Shown here: in pieces, positions 10,346 through 21,887 of the stretch
Numbering within the stretch: the first letter of the stretch is position 1
Layout: every line of letters begins with the position of its first letter
Origin: Trema orientale
Lineage: Eukaryota > Streptophyta > Magnoliopsida > Rosales > Cannabaceae
Direction of reading: 5' to 3'
DNA length: 64,000 nt
Assembly (NCBI GenBank): GCA_002914845.1
Contig: JXTC01000022.1
Location: 92,564 to 156,563, forward strand
Made by a program: the position numbers and the translations under genes
The notes under the pieces: generated by a model
The model's database searches: none
What the model was told of the DNA's origin: nothing
The model's input: only the letters and a program-made list of their open reading frames with translations

Positions 10346-12492
10346 CAAGGGCAGACGGAGGAGGGGACGAGTGGGGGCCATTGCCCCCTCTCATCTTTTT
10401 AGTTTTATTAGTTTTACCTATAAATTTTTAAAAAATTTAAGTTATGCCCCCACTCAAAGTTTTATATTTCAAATATGCCCCCATTTGCCCCTTTTGAAAT
10501 TTATAAGTTTTAAATTTTACATATAAATTTTCAGACAATTCAAGTTACACCTGCTGGTGTTAACTGGAATAAATTTCCGGAAAATATTTTTATAAAATCA
10601 TTTTCAAGAACACCATAGTTTTGTAAAATCGAGAAACGCAGCGGAATTAGTCGTTTAAAATTTTTGTCTTTACAAAATCGTTCGGATCGTAATCTAACGT
10701 AAATTAACCCTTGATCTAGACAAGAACAATACCCGGATTTAGTCCATAACCTTCTCGTCTTCTCGTCTATTCTGGAAAGCTGTTTGATTGAACCAGTGGG
10801 TGGTCACCTTCTTGATTCCTAACAAAGAGATCCGCCGATGAACAAGAAGACAATCTCCTCGAACCAATTTCTCCGGGATGGCCGAAAACACCAAGGATCG
10901 TGAATCCTCTAGTGTGGCCGATTTTTATCTGCTTTTTCTCTCTCTGTTTTCATGTGACACTCTCTTCTCAAGGGGGTGTTTCACATGTAACTGTTGTTCT
11001 GTGCAGTTAGAGAACTTTTCTCTTAAGTATAGAGAGATTAGTAAACCCTAATTGGCTTATTGGACTTGTTGGGTTCAACTGATCATCAAAAAACTATTGG
11101 GCTTTAATTTGAGCTAGATAGGAGACCAGATGGATCCATAAAGCCCAAGCTCCAATGGACCATATACCCACTATCATAATTAACTCTTAATTATGATTAG
11201 ACCTTGTCCGTTAATATTGGGGCACACCACTATAGACCCAATATTTAACTCTTGAACTAAATATCATTTATTTTTCTGTGAAGCTTATTAACAATTAATT
11301 AGCTTGATTCATTTAGCATATACTATACTTGTAGACATACCCCCTATGCAATATCGTACTAGTAGGGTGAAATTACTGTAGTACCCCTCTAGTACATATT
11401 TACCCTTGAGTTGCCATTTTTCATCTAATGGATAATAGTTGACTACGGTGTTTGTATCTGCTCATACTAACACAATCAAATTCACATAGTGAATACCGGG
11501 GCCCTGGTTTATATTATCTAAGTACTTAAAAAAACTCAAAGTAACATCATATGTATGGTGTCCATCATGGAAAACGTTCTACACATTTCGTATACCTTAT
11601 CTTCCAAGATACCAGAGTTCGAACCATAAATCGGAACTAGTCCTTCAGTAACTCAAAAAGACAAAACATATAAAAGTAAGTTTATTAATCACTAAGATTA
11701 AGGTCTTCTACAATAGTGCTAGATTAGTGAACTTAGAAATTTGAGTTACGACACTTAACCTCAAATTCTAATTCACTGGGTCTTGTTCGATGCTGTTATA
11801 ACTTTCTTATAACATACTAGTGTTTCTATCCGAAGACTCACTTCGATAATTAGAGACTTCATTAATTAAATAGACAACACTACATTCTATTGCATAGTAA
11901 AGTATTCCATCTTCAATATGCAGAATGCGAACAATTTAAGTTAGACATAATGAAATAAAGAATATAATGTCTCCCACATATGAACTCATAATACGAATAA
12001 TTCTTTATTACTCATTTCATGCCTTGGAATCTTTTAGATGTTTGTGTAAGATAAACATACACATTACATGTATATCAATGGGACATAAACGAAATAAAAA
12101 TTCATAACATGAAATTTATTAATAACAAATAGATACTAAATAATCCAATAAATATTGTTTATAATGTCTAAATAATAAACTGCTTTATAGGACATTATTC
12201 CAACAACACTCCCATTTGATAATTGAAATTTTAGTTATGCCCTTACTTTTGTATTGAAAATATCTAATTAATATAAAATGATCACCCTTAGTTTGATGTT
12301 AGAGTTAAAAGAATGGGGAAAAAAAATTCTATTTCTAAAATTAGTACATTCTTTTTTACCTAAATTAATCTTAAAAACTCAGTTAACCTCATTTGCAAAG
12401 AATAAATTAGAGAAAGAGTTAAAAAAACAAACAAACAAAAATTTCGATTAGTATTTATGCCCCACTTAAAAAACATTCTGGCTCTGCCGCTA
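10346..12492. mobile_element. hAT-like non-autonomous element
   Basis: The left end reads CAAGGGCAGACGGAG and the right end, reverse-complemented, TAGCGGCAGAGCCAG: imperfect terminal inverted repeats of the hAT CAGGGGCGGAGCC type. Flanks are CCGATGAG (10338-10345) and CCGGTGAG (12493-12500), an 8-bp target duplication with one mismatch, as expected for hAT. Next to both ends are stretches with TGCCCC(C), typical of this group. There is no transposase. About 1.65 kb of the interior is the LTR-like insertion at 10552-12205, so the original element was only about 490 bp. Confidence 0.7.
10552..12205. mobile_element. Solo-LTR-like insertion nested in the hAT element
   Basis: The segment starts TGCTGG and ends CCAACA, nearly an inverted TGTTGG/CCAACA pair as at LTR ends. 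It is flanked by ACACC (10547-10551) and ACACT (12206-12210), a 5-bp target duplication with one mismatch. No gag or pol is present, so a solo LTR of about 1.65 kb is the simplest reading. On removing it, the flanking hAT sequence reads through. The family is not determined, and a single complex insertion is possible. Confidence 0.55.
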
Positions 12493-12609
12493 CCGGTGAG
12501 CTCACATGAGCAGCAGTTGTCATTTAGACTGCTTGAGCAGAAGACACTTACTGTTGGCCCCTATATTCGTCAATCTCTCTCAGAACAGAATGAGACTCCT
12601 TGCTGTTAA
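12493..12609 (+). CDS. Exon-like segment ending in a stop, unknown protein
   Basis: From the right edge of the hAT element a plus-strand frame reads PVSSHEQQLSFRLLEQKTLT then VGPYIRQSLSEQNETPCC and stops at TAA 12607-12609. Composition looks coding-like. A possible acceptor (TGTAAG) sits next to the left hAT end near 10337, so the element may have landed at or near the start of this exon. It may be the last exon of the gene seen at 9119-9221. I cannot name the protein, and the exon call is weak. Confidence 0.3.
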   Translation, partial: PVSSHEQQLSFRLLEQKTLTVGPYIRQSLSEQNETPCC

Positions 12610-13672
12610 GTGATAGGGATTCTCTCATATTAACACAAACATAGGGATCATTTAATGACTTGGTTGGTATCTACCATCAAGTGGGTGTTCTAATGGTAAA
12701 GGTTGGTTTGTGTAAAGTAGTAGTTACGGATTTGAGTGGTGGGCAGCTCTCTTCTGGGTTTTAAATGTGAAGGTATGTTTCGATTAGCTTACTACTCAAT
12801 GGAGAGTGTAAAGACTTATTATTATTTTTTTCATAAAACAAAAATGTGACCTTGGTATATATCTTTTTTAATATTTTGGCAAGAAAAACAAGTAATACAT
12901 TGCTCATTGAGTTGAGATTTTGTCAATGCATATTACAAGTCAGATTTATTTATTCTTTATTAATTGGTAAGTGTAGGAATTGATATGTATTTTTGGGAGT
13001 TATTTAATTTTTATTTTTTTATTTGCTGTAAAGAGTAGTTTGGCGAGTTGACTTTTGTAGATCACTTCCCCACGTAGAACTGTGGGATTGATAGAGCCGT
13101 CCGGCCGTATCAAAGATTCATGGTACTACGACATATATTCAAGTTATATATTAATTTAAACGGCCACTTTTTTATTTTTCTTTCGAAACCATAGAAACTT
13201 ACGGGAAAAATATATGCCTTCTTTATCAGGTGCAAAATTGAATTTTTTTGGTAAACGATAGAAGAAAAGAGACATAGCATTTCTAAGATTCAATTTTGGT
13301 CATATAAGAGCTAACTTAATATATTTTAATTTGTAATAGTTTCGTACCAAAATTATACCAAAATATCTTTACTCGACTAGTGGGATGATAAATCTCAACC
13401 AATTAGTAAAAAAATTACTTTAGCCGGCCAGTTCAGAAAACTTAGACAAATTTGGGCTTTAAGATAAAAACAAATACTATAAAAACAAAAAAAAATAAAA
13501 ATAAAAAGACACTGGTTACAAAATTAAATACTAGGCTCTGTTTGGACAATAAATTTTGCTGAGAAAAAAAAAAAACGAGGAAAAAAGAAAGAAGAAAAAA
13601 GGAATGATGAGGAAAAATTTTTCCTAAAATTCTATAGAATAGTTTTTCTGAAACTACTGCCTTTCTCAATCT
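12610..13672. other. Intergenic DNA, no gene seen
   Basis: AT-rich sequence with poly-A/T tracts, and no recognisable element or gene. A long low-complexity A-rich frame on the minus strand (13442-13708) is compositional, not coding. Confidence 0.5.
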
Positions 13673-13796
13673 TTTTGTTACTATATTATACTCTCCAAAC
13701 TTACACAAAAAATTTCTTCCCTTTTTAACATTTTGTTACTATATTATACTCTCCAAACTTACACAAAAAATTTCTTCCTTTTTTAACATTTTGTCC
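13673..13796. repeat. ~61-bp tandem duplication
   Basis: TTTTTGTTACTATATTATAC through TTAACATTTTG appears twice head to tail, differing only in the length of short T/C runs. Confidence 0.85.
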
Positions 13797-13857
13797 CTCC
13801 ATCCTTTATTCCAATCCAAACACACATGAAAATATGTAATTCTCTTTTCAAAATTTA

Positions 13858-14218
13858 GGCCCCGTTTGTTTCGCCTATTTGAATGTGTGTATTTGAATGG
13901 AAATTGTGGAATGTGTTATAATTGGAATGGAAGATATTTGAATGGAAAAAATAGTGGAATGGGTTATAATTAGAATGGGAGTATTGGAATAGACCATTCA
14001 AAAACACCTCTTCCCCTCCATTCTCATCCAAGACACAAAAATCCATTCAAATAGTTGATGTGACTGATGAACCATTTGAATGGAAAAACTAAATTGTTGA
14101 AACAAACACTCATTCCAAAAGACCATTTGAATGGAAAATTTAGAGTTGTTGAAACAAACACCCATTCAAATGGATTTTCCATTCCAATAGAATGGAATGG
14201 GCGAACCAAACGGCCCCC
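13858..14218. mobile_element. MITE-like palindromic element, GGCCCCGTTTG ends
   Basis: The left end GGCCCCGTTTGTTTCGCC is a close inverted match to the right end GGCGAACCAAACGGCCCC. The interior is built of repeated TTTGAATGGAA/CATTCAAA phrases in both orientations, giving a strong foldback. A TTA precedes the left end, but no matching TTA follows the right one, so the superfamily is unclear (PIF/Harbinger- or hAT-type MITE). It has no coding capacity. Confidence 0.65.
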
Positions 14219-14668
14219 TTTTTTTTTTTTCCCCTTTTTCCTTCTTAAAATTGAGTTCCAAATGGAACCTAAGAATTGCTAATGAGCCTTATTTCCTTAA
14301 GATATTTCATGACCAAAATCAAAAACTTTTATATGCAAACCTTATATAACAACCTACAGCTTTAATTTGTTAATTACCCATTCACAGATAGTTATTAATT
14401 AATAATTTAATCCACTAATCAAACTATAAGTCAGTACTATAACTACTAAACACAAGCAATATTTTCCAAAAACTATTCACTCCCATATCCTCGTTTTCAA
14501 CTCTGAACTAATCAAACAGAAACACCCAAAAACGTGCATCCCACAACTGATTCCACTCAAATTTAAACCGCATACAGATAGAGATACATATACATATTTA
14601 TATCCCACCAAACCATTCGATCGGTGGACATTGTACATACATAAGCTGAGCAGCATCCACAATCTCCC
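14219..14668 (+). promoter_or_regulatory. Probable promoter and 5' UTR of the MIZ1-like gene
   Basis: 450 bp between the MITE and the ATG at 14669. A TATA-like TATTTATAT lies at about 14594-14602, roughly 70 bp before the ATG, which would give a short leader. The MITE ends about 450 bp upstream of the start codon. No other motif is claimed. Confidence 0.4.
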
Positions 14669-15364
14669 ATGGCTGTCCAACAAGCACCGCCATCTTCCCA
14701 AAGGCCTCCCATCTCTCTCCAACCATCCCACAAAAGAGGCCCTTCGAAGCCCGCCAAGCTCTTCCGCCGCGTCCGCTCCGTTTTCCGCTCATTCCCAATC
14801 GTCACCCCGGCGTGCAAGATGCCCGTCTCGCTCCGGCCGGGGGAAGCCGGGCACATCCACGGTGCCACACGCATGACCGGAACCCTATTCGGGCACCGCA
14901 AAGCCCGGGTTAACCTAGCCATCCAAGAAAGCCCTAGGTGCCTCCCCACTCTCCTCCTGGAGCTGGCCATTCCGACCGGAAAGCTGCTCCAAGACATGGG
15001 GACAGTAGGGCTTGTCCGAATTGCACTCGAGTGCGAAAAGCACCCGTCGGAGAAGACGAAGACGAAGATCGTGGAGGAGCCCATATGGACTTTGTACTGC
15101 AACGGTAGGAAGTCCGGGTACGCCGTGAGGAGGGAGCCGACGGACGACGACCTAAGCGTGATGCAGCTGTTGAATGCGGTGTCGATGGGGGCCGGGGTGC
15201 TTCCGACGCCCGATTCGGCGGCCGACGGAGAGCTGGCCTACTTAAGAGCCTATTTTGAGAGAGTTATTGGGTCAAAGGACTCGGAGACTTATCACATGAT
15301 GAGTCCTGAGGGCAATCATAATAATGGGGCTACTGAACTCTGCATCTTTTTCGTTAGGCTCTAA
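14669..15364 (+). CDS. MIZU-KUSSEI 1-like protein (DUF617), intact
   Basis: Intronless frame of 231 residues from ATG 14669 to TAA 15362-15364. The N terminus is basic and Ser/Pro-rich (1-50). The conserved domain follows: TGTLFGHRKARVNLAIQE (70-87), LLLELAIPTGKLLQDM (95-110), VRIALEC (116-122), W.LYCNGRKSGYAVRR (140-155), GAGVLP (174-179), GELAYLRAYFERVIGSKDSE (187-206), HMMSPEGN (209-216) and FFVRL at the end. Length and single-exon structure are normal for the family. The founder, MIZ1 of Arabidopsis, is needed for root hydrotropism; other members are poorly known, so the role here is inferred. The region is GC-rich compared with its surroundings. The inverted duplication begins inside the gene, at codon 180. 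Confidence 0.9.
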   Translation: MAVQQAPPSSQRPPISLQPSHKRGPSKPAKLFRRVRSVFRSFPIVTPACKMPVSLRPGEAGHIHGATRMTGTLFGHRKARVNLAIQESPRCLPTLLLELAIPTGKLLQDMGTVGLVRIALECEKHPSEKTKTKIVEEPIWTLYCNGRKSGYAVRREPTDDDLSVMQLLNAVSMGAGVLPTPDSAADGELAYLRAYFERVIGSKDSETYHMMSPEGNHNNGATELCIFFVRL

Positions 15365-18300
15365 ATATGTTTATTATTAATTTGTTTTGTTTTGTTTTTG
15401 TTCATTTTTACATGTAAATCGAAATTAATTCGACTATTCATCCATCCATCCATCCATCAAATTAAAGCTGAATAATAATTAGCTAGCTACATATAGTTAA
15501 TTTCTATTAATTTATACACCCAATAAGTAGTAATCCCGGTCAATCTTGTAAAGAGCTGAAAAAAACAAAGAAAAAGCTACACGTAAATAGTTCATGCGTC
15601 CTGGACCAATATCCCAATGCATTAAATTTAAAACATATCAATAAAAATATCTTTTGGATTAGGATTTAATTATTTCTTTATTTGTTTATTTATTTTTATA
15701 GGTAAAACCATGTATTTCATTAATCTGAGTGAATCAAAACATCAACCTGTGTAGAATTTTTTGGATTAGGATTAGTATTGGTAATCAAGGGTAACTGATA
15801 TTAATTCACGCAGTAATGTGGCCACAAACTGATGAGATTTGAATACTATATTGTTTCAAGGGATGATTCTGCTGTTGGGAATGGTAGCTGTACCATCTAC
15901 ATAGGTAGAGATATATGATCTCTACTGTTCGCCAATCCGTCTCCACCCTCCCAATCACAGAACAACACCTACTATAATTCTACAAATGACTGATTATTAG
16001 AATTGCTTATATAAGTCATCCATGGTGATGCTTAGTACTGCGCAACACCACATCACATTATTTATCAGTTCATTATTGAAGAATTATAATTAATAAATTA
16101 GATCACTAAAATCTCACTTGAACCGACACCTCATATAGTACTGGACACTTTATATAATAAAAATTTAGGTATATAATCCATATACAAATTTAAAGATGTG
16201 AGACTCACATCTATTAGTATACGATCTTAAGCGCCATGCACATAATAAGCTATTAAGCCCAAAGTGTACTTTCTCGGACAAACGTGGCTAGTGGGCTCCA
16301 CATGTAACGTAGATTTATGCCATTCAATATAAAAGGATATTTTAGCCAAATGGCCGAATTTTGGATCATAATTTACAAAATAGTCGTTTTTCAAACACTA
16401 TTAAAAAATGGCCGAAGTTCGAAAATAATTTAAGAAAATGCTGTTTTTCATATATTTTGATTAAAAAAATTAATTTACTTTTTTACAAATCGATTTACTT
16501 TATAAAAAATAGATCAACTAAAAAACCATCATTTATTAAAATAAAATTATAAACAGTCATTTATTAAATAGGTGTAAAAAAAACGGTCATCTTTTAAATT
16601 AATCTTATAAAGGGGTTAGTCATTTCTTATAAATACTCAATAGGAAACTGTGACCTTTTGTCAATTATGTCAGCCCATATGTAATTTAGGGAAAAAGAAC
16701 AAAGGGGATTTGTATAAAAATAGGGGTGGCAATTCGGATTATGATACGACGACACGATACGAACACGACACGGTTTTTTGCGGGTTAGGGTCGAAGAAAA
16801 AGGGTGCGAGTCGAAATTGAGTTGACCTGTCTGACACGAATAAGAAAATTGATCGGATTCGGGTCAATCCGCTTAATCCGAACTTGACCTGTCAAAAAAG
16901 TATATACATAATTAAAATATAAAAATATTTTTTATTTAATTTGTTTATGACTATTATTATAGATATATTTAATTTGTACAATGTAAGTGTTTAGGATTAT
17001 AAGTTATTAGTTATATTTATAAATTGTCCATAATTTATTTGTTTTGAAATGAGACAATAATAGATTTAGAAAAGGAAAATATAAGTAAAAAAAATAGGGG
17101 TCATAACGGGTTGGCGAGTCAGAAATGGGTTGATAGGTCAAAATCGAGTTGTGGGTTAGGTGTTATTTACCAAAGCGAGTTGTGCGGCACGGGGCGGGTC
17201 GGGTCAACCCGTTTTAGATACAAGTCAGGTTAGTATTGATGTTTTTCTAACACGACGGGTCATGGGATGGTTCAGGTTGACATAATTTGTGTATATATTA
17301 GACTTTAACCCGACACGAACCTGACCCGCCGACACGAATTGCCACCCTTATATAAAAATACCCTACTTTTGAGAGTAGAATTTACGAGATATCCATTTTT
17401 TTATTTTATGAACAAATATATCCCTTCATCAATTATAATGATTAGAATTTATCAATATATTCTTGATAAACTTATTTACCATTATTATAAACTGGTACAT
17501 TATTCATCTACCATTATTTCTAAAAAATTTACCACTCCCATAAAATAATGCATTTACTAATGTACCCTTAGTAAATTACTTATTTACCACTGTTATAAAC
17601 TGGTATATAATTTGTTTACTATGATCTTAAAAGAAATTTACTACTTACATACAATGGCATATTTACCATTATACTACCGTAAATTATTTATTTATCCCTA
17701 TTATAAACTCGTATATCATTTATCTATATATTATGACATCAACCAAATTTACTACTCATATACAATGACATATTTATTATTATATCCCTAGTAAATTATT
17801 TATTTACTATTATAATACACTTGTATATTATTTATTTACCATAGCCTTAAAAAAAAAACTATCACTCATATAAAAATGAATCACTTATATACAATGACAT
17901 ATTTATCAATATACCTATAATAAATTACTTATTCACTATTACTGGTATATCAATTATTTATCATGACCTCAAAAAAAATTATCACTCATACACATTGACA
18001 TATTTAACATTAAATCCCTGGTAAATTACGTAGTTACTACTACTATAAAATGGTATATTAAGAAACAGTTGTATCCTCTTGTAATATAAGGAACTACTAG
18101 TACTAATAATTACTGCCTTCTAGGAAGTGGTTGTTGGACCTTGCAATGGCTGCGGTGGCAAACAAATTCTCTCAGCAAAAGGGTCAATGTGGATAAGGCT
18201 TACTTTATGTGTGGGTATTGGTGTTATGTGGTGATTGATATATGACATGGAATATGATGTGAATACTTACGTGGCTTGCCACATGGTTATTATTGTCCAC

Positions 18301-19441
18301 GTGATTGATGACGTGCCTATGTATGTGGTATTGATGTGGATTGCCGTGTGGTCGATGAAGCCATGAAGTGGATTAATCTGTGTTACATGTGTATTTGATT
18401 ACGTGTAGACAAAAGTATTAATATGTGTAATAGGTAAAAGTTTCGAAAATGATTTATAAATTTAAATTAAAAATATTGTTTAATAATTATGTGTGGGTAA
18501 ATATATATTACGTGTGAGTAAAATGAAAAATTATATGGGTAAAACTCATTTTATTTATGTTTAATTTTTTAAATTTATTTATAATTATTATGTGCGGATA
18601 AATATAGATTTTGTGGGTAAATATGTTTGAAATTTTACATTTAATACGAATAAGATTTAAATACAAACTATGAAACCAAAAGGATAGCTAATTAACTTAA
18701 ATCAGTTAAAACTAATACAATACCAAACAAAGTCATACAACTAAAAACTAACATGCCCAAATCTAAAATGTAGTACAAACAATACAAAAATTCCAACCAT
18801 AATAGAAGTCTGAAAAAGATAGATAAATCTAATGAGTTTTATCTGCGAATTGATACACGAAGAATAAATCAAAATTGGCTTCTATACCCAACTGTGACAA
18901 ATGGGAACTCTCAATTCTCAAACAATTCAAAGGACTTCATAACTTAAATGATTTAAGCAGTGATGATATGCATTTAATAAAACAAAAAGTATAGAGCATA
19001 AAAACGTAATCAAATAAAGATGCACGGTTCATAGCCTTTCATGGGTCCAATAAAATATAAAAGAGGCACAATATATTAATCAATGAACAGAATTTATTGA
19101 GACTTGTTAATTTATATTATGTAAAATGAGCCAAATCTCAATCAAGTAGGCTTTCTGAAAAAAAAGAAAAAAGGAAGAAGTTTGCAGACAGTAGTATAGA
19201 ATATTAATCACTTTAACAGCTATGCACAACTCGTCATAAAATCTATGTTTTTTCCCCTCTTTTTCGAACTTTTGGTGATTTCTAATCAACTTGGGACCAT
19301 CCTCAAATTCAAAATAGGCTACAAGGTAACAACAAAATGCCAAACTTTCGAAAACAACCCTCCGATTGGTTTACTATTTTTTGCTCTAACTTTTGCCCAG
19401 TAGTACCGTCAGAAAAAAACCAACACCAAAACTGTTGGATT
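15206..19441. repeat. Right arm of the large inverted duplication
   Basis: Reverse complement of 3461-7227, starting at codon 180 of the MIZ1-like gene and ending at CTGTTGGATTTTTTTT near 19441. The homology covers the gene's last 52 codons, its 3' flank, the ATTCAAAT/GATGATTCTG block (15830-15900), the AGTAAATTA-type repeats (17440-18060), the TGTGTGGGTAAATATAT repeats (18200-18620) and the outer unique block. Differences from the left arm include the hAT insertion at 16721-17350, an extra ~115 bp at about 19256-19376, and many point changes. Beyond the gene no coding sequence is seen. Confidence 0.9.
16721..17350. mobile_element. hAT-like non-autonomous element in the right arm only
   Basis: Ends are TAGGGGTGGCAATTCG and, reverse-complemented, TAAGGGTGGCAATTCG. 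The flanking 8-bp duplication is perfect: TATAAAAA at 16713-16720 and at 17351-17358. The interior is rich in GGGTC/GACCC and ACACGAC phrases near both ends, and has no transposase frame. The matching site in the left arm (about 5610-5640) is empty. All marks fit a hAT-superfamily element that inserted after the duplication. Confidence 0.85.
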
Positions 19442-20689
19442 TTTTTTTTTTTTTTGCCCAACGTCTTATTGGCCACACTAACTCTTATAGTTAGTGCATA
19501 GTCCAATATATGTGGACTAATATGAATGGAGAATAGTCAATAAAATGAGGCTTTATTTTTATATATTCCATTATTAAAATAGAATATTAGAAATTCAATA
19601 TACGTTATAGACTATTTTCTTTAATAGATAGAGATGTGAATGTGCTTAATACGATATTAGCGTATTCAATCTCAATTATTATTATTAATTAAGGAATATT
19701 TTCTATTTACTATGGAATAGGGAAATATTGTTATTCGAATAGAAGAGAAAATGCGTACGTATTCTTCAGGCCATTTATTTTTTCTGAGGCAGTTAAAAAT
19801 AAATAATATACAGAAAATACACTTTCTCTCTCTATCTATAATAAAAAAGTATTCTAATGAGTGCTCTTGAGTAGTAAAAATTGTAGTAATTATTATTATA
19901 ACGCCAATCACTGCGAGTATTTAAGGAGGAGTCTTTCCACAACGAACGTGAGGTATCAAGGCCTATTCATAGACAGGCGATTTGATCAGAGATTCAATCG
20001 ACACCACTGTCACCTATGCTTTTGATACAGGTGAGCTCCATTATCCATTGGAAGAAAAAAAGATTAAGGAGAGAGGTAGATGAACTCTTAAACTAAAAAC
20101 ACTTATATAATGCCATGTTTTTTGTTTATCTAATTTTGTTTATTATTTGGCCTTAATTTTTTAATATGTGGTAGATTTTCGGGTATATGTTCTGTCATAA
20201 AAATTTGGAGGTTATTTAATTTATGGTTTGGAAGAATTTTTGAATAAAAATTACTTTTCCCGAATGTCTGGCTGTCTATTATGATCATATCGTTGCTTGA
20301 TCTGTTATGCTTTTGATATATTCAGAATCTATATGAAATTATCTTTCGGATCTACATGAACTTATCTTTCGGACCATATATATTTGTATTTTTTGGAATT
20401 ATATTTTTGAAGGTATGATTTTTTGAAATTTTTGTCATATATGCAATTATTTTTCCTAATTTAGTAACCTATTTTTGAATCTCATTCTCTCTGAGAAAGA
20501 CTGTGTCTCAATCGCCTATTTGACGGCGGAGTTGGAGATTATGAGGCATGTTATTAGGACAAGGCCGACAAAAAGAGTACGTTAGACATTGTAATAATCC
20601 AGCATCGACTGTGAAAGCTGGCAGGTGTGGTACACATGCCTAGGAGGCGCATATGGATCCCTGGTACCATCTGGTGTCAGGCTTGTAAC
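19442..20689. other. No gene; possible decayed retrotransposon flank
   Basis: Sequence outside the inverted duplication. It contains CTCTAT and TATTAT tracts and a short GTATCAAGGCCTATTC block (19950), but no open frame with a domain. Because a Copia RNase H relic follows, part of this may be old LTR, but I could not define ends. Confidence 0.35.
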
Positions 20690-21170
20690 TATATCTGATG
20701 GATTATTTGCTCTTGAAATATTCTTAATCGTATTAACGCCTTGACTATGTCTCGAATAAAGTGCATCCTAGCATCTATGTGTTTAGTCTGTTCATGGTTT
20801 ATTTGATTCCTCATCAAATATATTCGTTTTGACTGTCATAATAGACTATTGTATCTGTGGACTATAATCCTGAAGGCAAATTGTTTCTTCGCTACTACTT
20901 TGCCTTAGTAGTTGATAAAATAATGATTGACTGCAATGTTGCTTTTTAGCTAATAGTATATCTATAAAGAGTAAAAATATATCCTGTCAAGGATATTCTC
21001 TTGTCTAGATCTGGCATAAGCTGAATCTACACATCTGATAACACTTCTCCCATAAATCAAGCCGACATCAGTAGTACTATTGAAGTAACGTAAAATCTAT
21101 TTCATCACCTACCAATGGACTTTTTCCAAGTTTCTCATATATCTACTTACCACTCACAATGTGTGAAATA
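20690..21170 (-). pseudogene. Copia RNase H relic
   Basis: Read on the minus strand, broken frames give GLIYGRS, VDSAYARSRQEN, a Ser/Thr-Thr-x-AE-like segment around TTKAK, HEQTKHIDARMHFIRDIV and a downstream ASLTP-like end. These are the order and motifs of the Ty1/Copia RNase H and pol C-terminus. Several stops and frameshifts are present. It is an old remnant and may be unrelated to the gag-bearing element to the right. Confidence 0.6.
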
Positions 21171-21560
21171 TCAGGCCTCCTTTCTTTTATATCCTTTTGT
21201 TTCTTTCTTTTGCTTCACGTGAATATCCCTTAAGTGACTCCAATATCCAAAACCCATATATAAATGGGAATTTGATTTTATCTGGTAAAATTTCAAAAAG
21301 AAAAATTGAAAATTTTCGGATTTATTTAGAAAAATGCCATTTTTAAAAATATTTATAAAAATATTATTTTTTACAAATTGATAAGATAATTGAGATAACC
21401 AATCAAGAAAAAATACCATTTTTTCTAAATATTTTTTACAAGTGTTATTTTTCTAAATAAACATTTGAAAAATGATATCATTCTAAATAAATCCACGATT
21501 AATTAAAAAGCTTATCCCATCAGGAATTTTTCATTTTTTCATACTTTGGCCTAGTTTTTT
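21171..21560. repeat. AT-rich foldback-like block
   Basis: Contains inverted phrases such as TTATTTAGAAAAATGCCATTTTT (21318-21340) against AAAAATGATATCATTCTAAATAAAT (21468-21492). A similar foldback block lies at 27400-27630. It is not coding. Confidence 0.4.
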
Positions 21561-21887
21561 TTTTGTAAGAACCCCTATATAAAGGGTTAGTAAAACTTTC
21601 ACGTGCAAAAAATATGCAATAAGAATATAAAAATATGAAATTATTAACTCTTAACATTGAATTCAAACTATCATTAAAGCTCAAAGTATAACAATCCAAG
21701 TCTTAAAAGTCCATAAAAGATTGAAATATGATATTCACCATAAGATTTACTTATATGATGTCATATGATAAATAATCATACACAAATATTCAAAATGACA
21801 AAGTTGAAATATAAACATTGAATTCAAATAACATATCATTTTGAGTTCAAATGTATCACCAATATAGATAAAATAATTCAACTAATT

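Noticed and set aside
13442..13708. 88-codon Phe/Leu-rich minus-strand frame
   Set aside because: Produced by A-rich low-complexity DNA.
19434..20040. LTR starting TGTTGGA at 19434
   Set aside because: The TGTTGGA also ends the left duplication arm (3470), so it is shared arm sequence. No matching LTR end or target duplication was found.
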